Source: Nostoc favosum CHAB5714 (GTDB lineage: Bacteria > Cyanobacteriota > Cyanobacteriia > Cyanobacteriales > Nostocaceae). Taken from it: DNA of 64,000 bases. Every line of letters starts with the position of its first letter. Positions within the stretch are counted from its first letter, which is position 1. The stretch covers positions 59,422 to 123,421 of the forward strand of contig NZ_JAIVFQ010000015.1 of assembly GCF_020829495.1 (NCBI RefSeq), read 5' to 3'. Shown in pieces: positions 34,872-42,005 of the stretch. Position numbers and translations under genes: made by a program. The notes under the pieces were generated by a model. The model was not told where the DNA came from, did not search any database, and saw nothing but the letters and a program-made list of their open reading frames with translations.

Positions 34872-35021
34872 TCAGCTTACTACAACTGTCTCTTCACCTG
34901 CTATTACTACGATGTTATTTGTTCGCTCATCTAAGGTAACTAGGTAAACCGGGAGATATATTCGCGTTAGCCAAGTCAAGACTCGGTATAACTGTTTCAA
35001 TTGTTCTGAGGTTGGCTCCAT
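34872..35021 (-). CDS. DUF6888 family small protein
   Basis: A 49-residue gene: MEPTSEQLKQLYRVLTWLTR, then IYLPVYLVTLDERTNNIVVI, then AGEETVVVS. The pattern LYRV.T.LT..YLP.YLV.LDERT.NI.I.AGEE is characteristic of DUF6888 proteins. It lies upstream of DUF6887 on the same strand, with about 155 bases of mostly tandem-repeat spacer between them. It is too short for many gene callers. The function is unknown. Confidence 0.7.
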   Translation of the reverse strand: MEPTSEQLKQLYRVLTWLTRIYLPVYLVTLDERTNNIVVIAGEETVVVS

Positions 35022-35213
35022 TTCACCGCTCAACTTAGGCTAAACCCAAGTTTAAACTTTATTATGACTGCGATGTCTGACGACAAGCCGAGGAAGCGTC
35101 TACGCACCCAATATTCTGATTGGCATTAAAGACTACGATAATCAGTATGGTGTAAGCTCTCGGTAAAATGGGTGTGTCGGTAACGAAAAAAAGACGCATC
35201 CATAAGCAACCTT

Positions 35214-35735
35214 ATGCTCACAACAGCTAACTTTCTTCAGTACACCCAATGGTCAGGTATAGCTACCTTGCTATTTGCTGCTTTAACAGTTTTGGCTTTT
35301 ATTCTCAAATGGGGCATTCGCTTTCGGCTGGTGGGTACGACTGGCTTTATGCTGGTGCTGACGGCTGGTTTATTTGCACTCTCGATAGTCCCCTTGAGTC
35401 GGACTGTGATTCCAGGAGCAGCCCGGTACACTTTAGTTTATGACAATGGGTCAACACAAGCCGTGATTGCCACATCACCCCAAATTACACCCACACAATT
35501 AGATGCAACTTTACGTCAAGCAGTTAGTAATCTGTTTTCTTCTGGTCGCTCAGGTACACGGGAAGAGGACAAGTTGACAGTTCGCGCTCGTACCATTATC
35601 CACCCGGAGCCAGGGACTTCTGTACCAGTTTACTTGGGTGAGGCCAAGCGATCGCTCGTTTCTCGTGAAAATTCTGCGATCGCAATCGAAATTTACACAG
35701 AAAAATTCGCCCAATTGCCTAAACCTACCGCTTAA
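35214..35735 (+). CDS. Ycf51 family protein
   Basis: 173 residues. Two N-terminal membrane spans (SGIATLLFAALTVLAFIL and FRLVGTTGFMLVLTAGLFAL) precede a soluble domain of about 110 residues with ARYTLVYDNGSTQAVIATSP and LTVRARTIIHPEPGTSVPVY. This is the Ycf51/DUF2518 layout, conserved in cyanobacteria and some plastid genomes. Location in the thylakoid or plasma membrane and an unknown photosynthesis-related role are family inferences. The gene stands alone. Confidence 0.85.
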   Translation: MLTTANFLQYTQWSGIATLLFAALTVLAFILKWGIRFRLVGTTGFMLVLTAGLFALSIVPLSRTVIPGAARYTLVYDNGSTQAVIATSPQITPTQLDATLRQAVSNLFSSGRSGTREEDKLTVRARTIIHPEPGTSVPVYLGEAKRSLVSRENSAIAIEIYTEKFAQLPKPTA

Positions 35736-36366
35736 GAGGCAGGGGGCAGGGGGAATTTTTGTACAAGTTTCTCCTTATCCCCTGTCTCATGCAAGAGGAC
35801 AAAAATAATTTACCTGTTATCAGGATGACATAATTCATTTTGTATTTACCGATACATTTATAGTTATTTTTAGATTAAGATATTCACACTTTTAGTGGTT
35901 ACACTTTGGGAAAAAGTTAATTAACGTACAGGTAATGGGTACTGACAGTTGTGATTTGTCAGTTGTTATCCTAATTACCACTGTTGACATTTTCACAAGT
36001 CTTTGCAGCAAATGAATTAGCTGTCGGGGCGTACAGATAAATGTTCGCCCCTACGCACCTATCCATAGCTAAAATGACTATCGACAGATTATTCAGTTCT
36101 CAATCCCTTTTCTTGAGAATCTGAGAATGGTAATGTTAATTAATTATACGGTTATTCAAAACTTTGATAGTTCGGAATTTCAAGCTAATGGGCATTATAG
36201 ATTCAAGCAACTTCGTGAAACTACTCTGTCTAGTTGATTGCTTGGCTCAAATCCAAATGAGTCGGGTGTAAGGTTGGAGCTATCCAAAAACCAGTTTGGC
36301 AACAAGTATTCCTTGTCACCAGTCTATTAGATTAAGAAATATCAAGGTTTTGGCAAACTAGATTAT
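35736..36366. other. Spacer with small palindromes
   Basis: Contains a GGGGGCAGG repeat just after ycf51, a GGGGCG...CGCCCC palindrome (36028-36054) of the GTAGGGGC type, and AT-rich sequence. The 240 bases before the dehydrogenase gene probably hold its promoter; I cannot place boxes. Confidence 0.4.
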
Positions 36367-37557
36367 ATGTCTAATCAACTTTCTACTCAACCTTCTTTGT
36401 CTACTCAAACCTCTAGTTCATTATTTACGCTCACAGTTGCCCCAGCAAAGGTAATCCGTGGTTCTGGGGTGTTGCAAGCAGCCGCAGCAGAGATCGCCTG
36501 TTTGGGAAGTCGTCCCTTTGTTGTGGCAGGTGATTCTACTCTCGCCATCAGCCGAAAAAATTTGCTCCCAGTTTTAGAAACGCAACAGTTACATACTGCC
36601 CAAGCTTCATACAGTGCAGATTGCTGTGAAGCTAGCCTGAAATCTTTACACAAGAAAGCAAAAGAACATAAAGCTGATGTAATTATCGGTGTTGGCGGTG
36701 GTAAAGCCTTAGATACGGCGAAATTAGTCGCGCATCAGTTACAGTTACCAGTGGTGACAATTCCTACATCAGCGTCTACTTGTGCAGCTTGGAGTGCCCT
36801 GTCGAATGTTTATTCGGAAAATGGGGCGTTTCTTTACGATGTGGGGCTGTCTCGTTGTCCCGATTTATTGATACTTGATTATGACTTGATTAAAACTGCA
36901 CCACAACGGACTTTAGTCGCTGGAATTGGTGATGCGATCGCTAAGTGGTATGAAGCCTCAGTTAGCAGTGGGCATTTGCAAGACACTTTAATTATTGCGG
37001 CGGTGCAACAAGCACGAGTTTTGCGAGATATCTTGTTGCAAAAGTCAGCCGCAGCCCTGAAAGAACCAGGTAGTGAGGTTTGGCGAGAAGTCGTAGACGC
37101 GGCTGTTTTATTAGCTGGGGTAGTTGGAGGGCTTGGAGGGGCACAGTGTCGCACAGTTGCGGCCCATGCCGTGCATAATGGTTTAACGCACATTTCAGGA
37201 CATGGCAGTATTCATGGCGAAAAAGTTGCTTTTGGGATTTTGGTGCAATTGCGTTTAGAAGAAATGCTACAAGGCAATCAACTAGCAGCATCGGCACGGC
37301 AACAGTTGTTAAAGTTCTACACAGAAATTGGACTGCCCCAAAAATTAAGCGATCTGGGATTGGGCAATATTACATTAGGCGAGTTGCAAACAGCCTCTGA
37401 AATTGCCCTAGTTCCTAATTCTGACATCCATCGACTTCCGTTTAAAGTCGCGCCAGAACAGTTAATGGCGGCAATGGTTTCCACCACTGCACCCATAGAT
37501 AGTAGAGATATGAATCGAGTTTCGCCCAAGGGAATCAGTGACGAGGTTGAAGCATGA
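36367..37557 (+). CDS. Iron-containing alcohol dehydrogenase / glycerol-dehydrogenase-like protein
   Basis: 396 residues. The nucleotide-binding motif VIIGVGGGKALDTAKLVAHQ and PTSASTCAAWSALS are typical of the glycerol-dehydrogenase-like branch. Metal ligands are visible as the aspartate of VAGIGDAIAKWYEA and histidines in AAHAVHNGLTHI and GHGSIHGEKVAFG. It would be an NAD(P)-dependent cytosolic dehydrogenase; the substrate is unknown. The stop overlaps the next start by four bases (ATGA), so it is translationally coupled to an aminotransferase. That suggests an amino-acid or amino-sugar related pathway. Confidence 0.82.
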   Translation: MSNQLSTQPSLSTQTSSSLFTLTVAPAKVIRGSGVLQAAAAEIACLGSRPFVVAGDSTLAISRKNLLPVLETQQLHTAQASYSADCCEASLKSLHKKAKEHKADVIIGVGGGKALDTAKLVAHQLQLPVVTIPTSASTCAAWSALSNVYSENGAFLYDVGLSRCPDLLILDYDLIKTAPQRTLVAGIGDAIAKWYEASVSSGHLQDTLIIAAVQQARVLRDILLQKSAAALKEPGSEVWREVVDAAVLLAGVVGGLGGAQCRTVAAHAVHNGLTHISGHGSIHGEKVAFGILVQLRLEEMLQGNQLAASARQQLLKFYTEIGLPQKLSDLGLGNITLGELQTASEIALVPNSDIHRLPFKVAPEQLMAAMVSTTAPIDSRDMNRVSPKGISDEVEA

Positions 37558-38786
37558 GTTTAAATTGGATTGTCCCAGCAGAACGTATACAAAAACTGCC
37601 GCCCTATGTATTTGCCCGTTTAGATGAACTAAAAGCTAAAGCACGGGAACAAGGGTTAGATTTAATTGATTTGGGTATGGGAAACCCCGATGGTGCAACA
37701 CCAGCACCAGTTGTAGAAGCTGCGATCGCAGCCTTAAAAGATCCCGCCAATCACGGTTATCCTCCTTTTGAAGGCACTGCTAGTTTCCGCCGGGCGATTA
37801 CCAACTGGTATCATCGCCGTTATGGTGTGGTTCTCGATCCTGATAGTGAAGCTTTGCCGCTACTCGGTTCTAAAGAAGGATTAACCCATTTAGCACTTGC
37901 CTACGTTAACCCTGGCGATTTAGTTCTAGTTCCTTCCCCAGCTTATCCCGCACATTTTCGGGGGCCAGCGATCGCAGGCGGAAAAATTCACAGCTTGATC
38001 CTCAAACCAGAAAATGACTGGTTAATTGATTTAGCGGCTATTCCTGATGAAGTTGCTAAACAAGCTAAAATTCTCTATTTCAACTATCCCAGCAATCCCA
38101 CTGCTGCCACCGCACCCCGCGAATTTTTTGAAGAAATCGTCGCCTTCGCCCGCAAATATGAAATTTTGCTGGTGCATGATTTGTGTTATGCCGAGTTAGC
38201 TTTTGATGGTTATCAACCCACTAGCTTGCTAGAAATTCCCGGCGCGAAAGAAATTGGTGTAGAATTTCACACCTTATCTAAAACCTACAATATGGCTGGT
38301 TGGCGCGTTGGGTTTGTGGTGGGTAATCGCCACGTAATTCAAGGTTTACGGACATTAAAAACTAACTTGGATTACGGCATTTTTGCAGCATTACAAACAG
38401 CAGCCGAAACCGCTTTGCAATTGCCAGATGTGTATTTGCACGAAGTACAACAACGCTACCGTACCCGCCGCGATTTCCTGATTCAAGGGTTAGGAGAGTT
38501 GGGTTGGGATATCCCCAAAACCAAGGCGACTATGTATCTTTGGGTGAAGTGTCCCGTTGGTATGGGTTCTACGGATTTTGCCTTGAATGTGTTACAGCAA
38601 ACTGGCGTTGTTGTTACCCCAGGTAATGCCTTTGGGATTGCAGGTGAGGGTTATGTCAGGATCAGTTTGATTGCCGACTGCGATCGCTTGGGTGAAGCTT
38701 TACATCGCTTCAAGCAAGCTGGCATCCGCTATCAACCTGAAAGCGTAGTTTCTACTTCAGAAGCGATCGCCGATCTCGTTAGTTGA
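37554..38786 (+). CDS. Class I/II aminotransferase (LL-diaminopimelate/aspartate type)
   Basis: 410 residues. Fold-type I features: DLGMGNPDGATP at the N-terminus, HGYPPFEGTASFRRAI, NYPSNPTAA, and the PLP-lysine region HTLSKTYNMAGWRVGF. YVRISLIADCDRL near the end carries the conserved arginine. The length and the DLGMGNPDG opening fit the group annotated as LL-diaminopimelate aminotransferase or AlaC-like aspartate/alanine aminotransferase. The exact substrate is not decidable here. It overlaps the dehydrogenase gene by four bases. Confidence 0.88.
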   Translation: MSLNWIVPAERIQKLPPYVFARLDELKAKAREQGLDLIDLGMGNPDGATPAPVVEAAIAALKDPANHGYPPFEGTASFRRAITNWYHRRYGVVLDPDSEALPLLGSKEGLTHLALAYVNPGDLVLVPSPAYPAHFRGPAIAGGKIHSLILKPENDWLIDLAAIPDEVAKQAKILYFNYPSNPTAATAPREFFEEIVAFARKYEILLVHDLCYAELAFDGYQPTSLLEIPGAKEIGVEFHTLSKTYNMAGWRVGFVVGNRHVIQGLRTLKTNLDYGIFAALQTAAETALQLPDVYLHEVQQRYRTRRDFLIQGLGELGWDIPKTKATMYLWVKCPVGMGSTDFALNVLQQTGVVVTPGNAFGIAGEGYVRISLIADCDRLGEALHRFKQAGIRYQPESVVSTSEAIADLVS

Positions 38787-38871
38787 TTAGAGAAAGGAAA
38801 CCCAACATTACATGACTAAAATGATTGCTGATCGTGTTTGGTATAATGTAAAAAAATAGAAAGAGTTAACA

Positions 38872-39156
38872 ATGATTGGTACTAATATTTACATCAGTCA
38901 AGAAACTCAAGAATCTCTAATTAAAGCTGCGGCTTTAAAAAAAATGTCTGTTGAAGAACTAGCTTCTTCTATTTTGAGTGAAAGTATCCAAGAAAAGTTG
39001 GGGCAAATCAGGTATTCTTCGGAAAATAAAAGCAAATTTGCCGTTAATCCTCTTGGAGAAATGCAACCCTATGCTTATTTGGCAGATCCTAATGAACCCG
39101 TTATTTCTGATGATGATTGGGAAATGAATCAAAATTATGAAGTGAACGATTTGTGA
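38872..39156 (+). CDS. VapB-like antitoxin
   Basis: 94 residues: IGTNIYISQETQESLIKAAA is a beta-strand and helix start of ribbon-helix-helix type, followed by LKKMSVEELASSILSESIQE. The acidic tail (SDDDWEMNQNYEVNDL) resembles toxin-binding antitoxin ends. It overlaps a PIN-domain gene by four bases (GTGA). It would repress its own operon and neutralise a VapC RNase, but the toxin gene is interrupted here, so the antitoxin is now orphaned. Confidence 0.75.
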   Translation: MIGTNIYISQETQESLIKAAALKKMSVEELASSILSESIQEKLGQIRYSSENKSKFAVNPLGEMQPYAYLADPNEPVISDDDWEMNQNYEVNDL

Positions 39157-39413
39157 TCATTCTTGATACTCATATTTGGGTTTGGTGGAATCACAATGAT
39201 TCAAAGTTGACTCCTCCCTACCGTGAAGCAATAAATAGGGAAAGACCTCATGGTTTAGGTGTTTGCTCCATAAGTTTGTTAGAGATTAGCAGACTTGTTA
39301 CCCAAAATAAGTTAATTCTTCCATGTTCGATTCAAGAATGGTTCGATATTGCTTTGGCACAAGAGGGAGTAATTCTTCTATCAATCACTCCCCAAATTGC
39401 CATTGATTCATAG
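39153..39413 (+). pseudogene. VapC-like PIN-domain toxin, N-terminal part (split by IS607-type element)
   Basis: 86 codons from a GTG, MIILDTHIWVWW...CSISLLEISRL...VILLSITPQIAIDS, containing the first PIN aspartate (residue 5) and the glutamate. The frame stops inside the inserted element. The missing C-terminal part is found intact at 41521-41657. Joining the two gives a 131-residue VapC of normal length. The split protein lacks the last acidic residues and should be inactive. Confidence 0.85.
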
Positions 39414-39460
39414 TTCTAAATCACATAGTCAAATATAGTCAGACGGAAAGCGATTTAGAT

Positions 39461-40744
39461 TTAAGCAACTTCACTTTTAGCACAGACGCGCCGAAACAAT
39501 GGAGTTATTCGCCTTGGATGCACTACCAGACATCCCCTATCCCTTAGAATAGACTTGAGACAGTCGAAACCTTCGGGATTACTTTTTCTGCCAATGTTAA
39601 ATGCAGCATTTACGTCGGCATGAATTTTAAAACCATCCTTACTCACATACCATGCGCGTTGCACACGCTTACCGGAGAATGCGTATTTTATCTTGTTGTT
39701 AGGTTCATAGGTTGGGATGATATCCCAATCAATCGCAGAAGCCTTGCTTGTATAACTCTCTTCTGCAACCTTAACTGTAATACCGACTCGTTCTAACTTA
39801 TAAGTCAGCATCTCGATAAATTTAGCGTGTGGTATCTGGGTAAAGTTCTGGTTTGTACACTTGCCTAAATTAAGATGAGTTTTCCATTGCTCGTTTTTTC
39901 CTATTGATACGTGAGTTACTCCCAAGCGGAGAAATTCATCCACAATCATTTTCGTGGATTGATGCAAGTAAGAATCTACGAAATTATTCCGATTGCGAAC
40001 TATATTTGCAATACGCCGCGACTTACCTTTTCCGTTTAGTAGAAAACCTCTGAACTTTGCAAGCTGCTTATTGTAAAACTGGTTTACTGATTTTAGTGGT
40101 TTGCCGTTTACAGCAATGGGTTGAATACTTGGGTCGTTAAAAACAATGGTAGCTAAGTTATCTAAACCAATATCAATAGCAGCATTGAGTTGCGGATTTA
40201 AACTGCCGCATAATTGTGAGTGGTCTGGGATTTGATAAACTACTTCGATAACAAAGCATCCGGTTTTTGGGATAATTCGTAGCTCGGACAAATCTTCAAA
40301 TTTTAGTCCAGACTTTACCGGAATCCTGATTGGTGACATAGACGGGATTATCCAACCTTTCTTGAACTCCCTCTTTCCAACTGCTTGATGATTAAATTTA
40401 ACTAGGTTTTTATCCTCAATGTAGTTAGGTGGTTTGGGTCTACCTGTGAATTTACTTGAATCGATTTTGTAGGCTGACAATGCTTTGTAGTAAGCAATCC
40501 AAGCGTCTGCATTTTGCTTTAAAACAAGTTGTGCTACCTTCGCTGGTATTGCTTTGTAGTTCTCGTTTTGTTTAAATAAGGAATCTAACTTTGCAAGAGG
40601 TTGCGTACTCCAACCATAAAAAAATGCCTGACGTTGGGTGAATTGAGCGGTGTTATAAAGCTTGCGAGAAACTGTGGTAATTTCAGTGCAATAATCAAAC
40701 CATTCATGTGCCTCTTTTATTATGTGCTTTTCGACTTGATGCAT
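39461..40744 (-). CDS. tnpB: TnpB-like RNA-guided nuclease of the IS607 group
   Basis: About 427 residues from the ATG at 40744; a GTG 12 codons upstream is an alternative. RuvC-type acidic residues are visible: aspartate in AAIDIGLDNLATIVF, glutamate in VSIGKNEQWKTHLNLGK and aspartate in HADVNAAFNIGRKSN. The TSKAS motif is present, but the CxxC zinc-ribbon cysteines are not, which is usual for this cyanobacterial TnpB branch. In studied TnpBs an omega RNA from the element end guides DNA cutting at the empty donor site. The stop lies about 50 bases from the element end, leaving room for the RNA scaffold overlapping the gene's 3' end. Confidence 0.85.
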   Translation of the reverse strand: MHQVEKHIIKEAHEWFDYCTEITTVSRKLYNTAQFTQRQAFFYGWSTQPLAKLDSLFKQNENYKAIPAKVAQLVLKQNADAWIAYYKALSAYKIDSSKFTGRPKPPNYIEDKNLVKFNHQAVGKREFKKGWIIPSMSPIRIPVKSGLKFEDLSELRIIPKTGCFVIEVVYQIPDHSQLCGSLNPQLNAAIDIGLDNLATIVFNDPSIQPIAVNGKPLKSVNQFYNKQLAKFRGFLLNGKGKSRRIANIVRNRNNFVDSYLHQSTKMIVDEFLRLGVTHVSIGKNEQWKTHLNLGKCTNQNFTQIPHAKFIEMLTYKLERVGITVKVAEESYTSKASAIDWDIIPTYEPNNKIKYAFSGKRVQRAWYVSKDGFKIHADVNAAFNIGRKSNPEGFDCLKSILRDRGCLVVHPRRITPLFRRVCAKSEVA

Positions 40745-40819
40745 ATTTATCAAATTTTGGCAATGAAATAAGTATATCACTAAAGATACAAGAAGATATA
40801 TTTGACTATAAAATATATT

Positions 40820-41458
40820 TTAGTCCGTCTTGGAATTCAGCGTTTCCACAATTAAATCTATTTTCCGTTTTGCCCTGCGCTGACCATATAATCGCGCAGC
40901 AAAGCTGGTAATTATCGCCACCAAGTCTTGCATTAATTCATCCCGACCCTCCGGGTTCGCAGTCCCCTGCGACGGGAAACCCGTCTTCAGGGCTGTCTCC
41001 CCATTATCAGCTAGATTAACAACCTCTAGATTTACTCCTAATCTTTTAAGTAAAATGTCTATGTAATGTGTACCAAAACGTCCTAGTCTGTCTTTGTGTT
41101 CGACTAGCAAAATATCATAATCATCTTTAAGAAAAAGCTTTTCTAGTTTTTTGCGGTTGTCGTTTAATCCGCTCCCTACTTCCTTTATGACATAGGCGAT
41201 CTGATATCCTTTGGCGATAGCGTATTGAGACAACCTTTCTGCTTGTCTATCTAAGTTATCTTTATTCTCAGCACTTGAAACTCTGGCATAAATCGCAACT
41301 TTAACAACACCCCTTGATATCTTTTTTGGATCGTAATCAACAATTACCGTGCCTGTAGGGAGTTGTTCTGTTGGGTATGGTATTTTACCTGCTTTGTAAT
41401 GTCGCCAAGCTGTAAGATAGGAAATCCCCAAAGTTTTAGCATAATCAGACAATTTCAT
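40820..41458 (-). CDS. tnpA: IS607-type serine transposase
   Basis: 212 residues. A MerR-like helix-turn-helix (KLSDYAKTLGISYLTAWRHY) is followed by the serine recombinase domain with the catalytic serine in VAIYARVSSAENKDNLDRQ and LLVEHKDRLGRFGTHY. The C-terminal AARLYGQRRAKRKIDLIVE is typical of IS607 TnpA. A 57-base in-frame insertion (40943-40999) adds ETALKTGFPSQGTANPEGR between NLADNG and DELMQDLVAII. Relatives read directly from NG to the DDLMQDLV-like segment. Whether the enzyme still works is unclear. Confidence 0.88.
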   Translation of the reverse strand: MKLSDYAKTLGISYLTAWRHYKAGKIPYPTEQLPTGTVIVDYDPKKISRGVVKVAIYARVSSAENKDNLDRQAERLSQYAIAKGYQIAYVIKEVGSGLNDNRKKLEKLFLKDDYDILLVEHKDRLGRFGTHYIDILLKRLGVNLEVVNLADNGETALKTGFPSQGTANPEGRDELMQDLVAIITSFAARLYGQRRAKRKIDLIVETLNSKTD

Positions 41459-41520
41459 CAGACTGAAGTTTAGACTACATCTGACTATGTTAGACTATAT
41501 TTTCTTGAAAGTTTTACAAT

Positions 41521-41657
41521 ACTCCCTTCCAGGAAATTTTCATAAAGATCCAGCCGATAGAATTATCGTTTCAACAGCAAGAATGTATGATGTTCCTTTG
41601 GTGAGTGTAGATGAAAAAATACTTGCCTATTCTAATGTAAAAAGAATTCTGCCTTGA
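41521..41657 (+). pseudogene. VapC-like PIN-domain toxin, C-terminal part
   Basis: In the frame that continues the gene split at 39413: SLPGNFHKDPADRIIVSTAR, MYDVPLVSVDEKILAYSNVK, RILP and stop. FHKDPADRIIVSTA contains the PIN aspartates. No start codon or ribosome site of its own is present, so it is a stranded exon-like fragment. Confidence 0.85.
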
Positions 41658-41688
41658 TGTTAACTGCGATCGCCCAATTTTATATCTT

Positions 41689-41826
41689 ATATCATGTCCG
41701 CCAAATTACCCATAATAAAAGAACCCCACCCCCAACCCCTAAGAGCCTGCGGGGAGGGGAGACAAAGCGCAGCTTTGGCGGGGTGGGGTTCTTAGGGTTT
41801 AATAAGTAATCAAGCGGACATGATAT
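41689..41826. mobile_element. MITE-like element, shell D
   Basis: ATATCATGTCCGC (41689-41701) and GCGGACATGATAT (41814-41826) are perfect 13-base inverted ends, extendable to GTAAT/ATTAC inside. The centre is a G/C-rich palindrome, GAACCCCACCCCC...GGGGTGGGGTTC, of the same type as the centre of the shell A element at 59344-59576. There is no coding capacity. The rest of 41658-42005 shows no gene. Confidence 0.8.
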
Positions 41827-42005
41827 TAATAGGGACTTGATATTATTTCTTCGCCTGAAGTACAATAATACGGCTATCTAGTTTAATGACTTGGATACCA
41901 TTTTCTAAAGTGATCATCGGAATTTTCCAATAAGAATGACCAAAGATAACTAATAAATTATTAGTTAATGTCCAGATCCTTGACTTCGTAAAAGTTGTCG
42001 GGGAT

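Larger units (their letters stand above)
39412..41520 (-). mobile_element. IS607-family insertion sequence
   Basis: About 2.1 kb carrying a serine transposase and a TnpB gene, both on the minus strand. The bases ATA are shared by both junctions (39410-39412 and 41519-41521), so there is no target duplication beyond the crossover bases, as expected for a serine recombinase. Short direct motifs of the form ATAGTC lie near both ends (39427-39445 on the plus strand and 41465-41502 on the minus strand) and may be transposase-binding sites. Confidence 0.85.
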
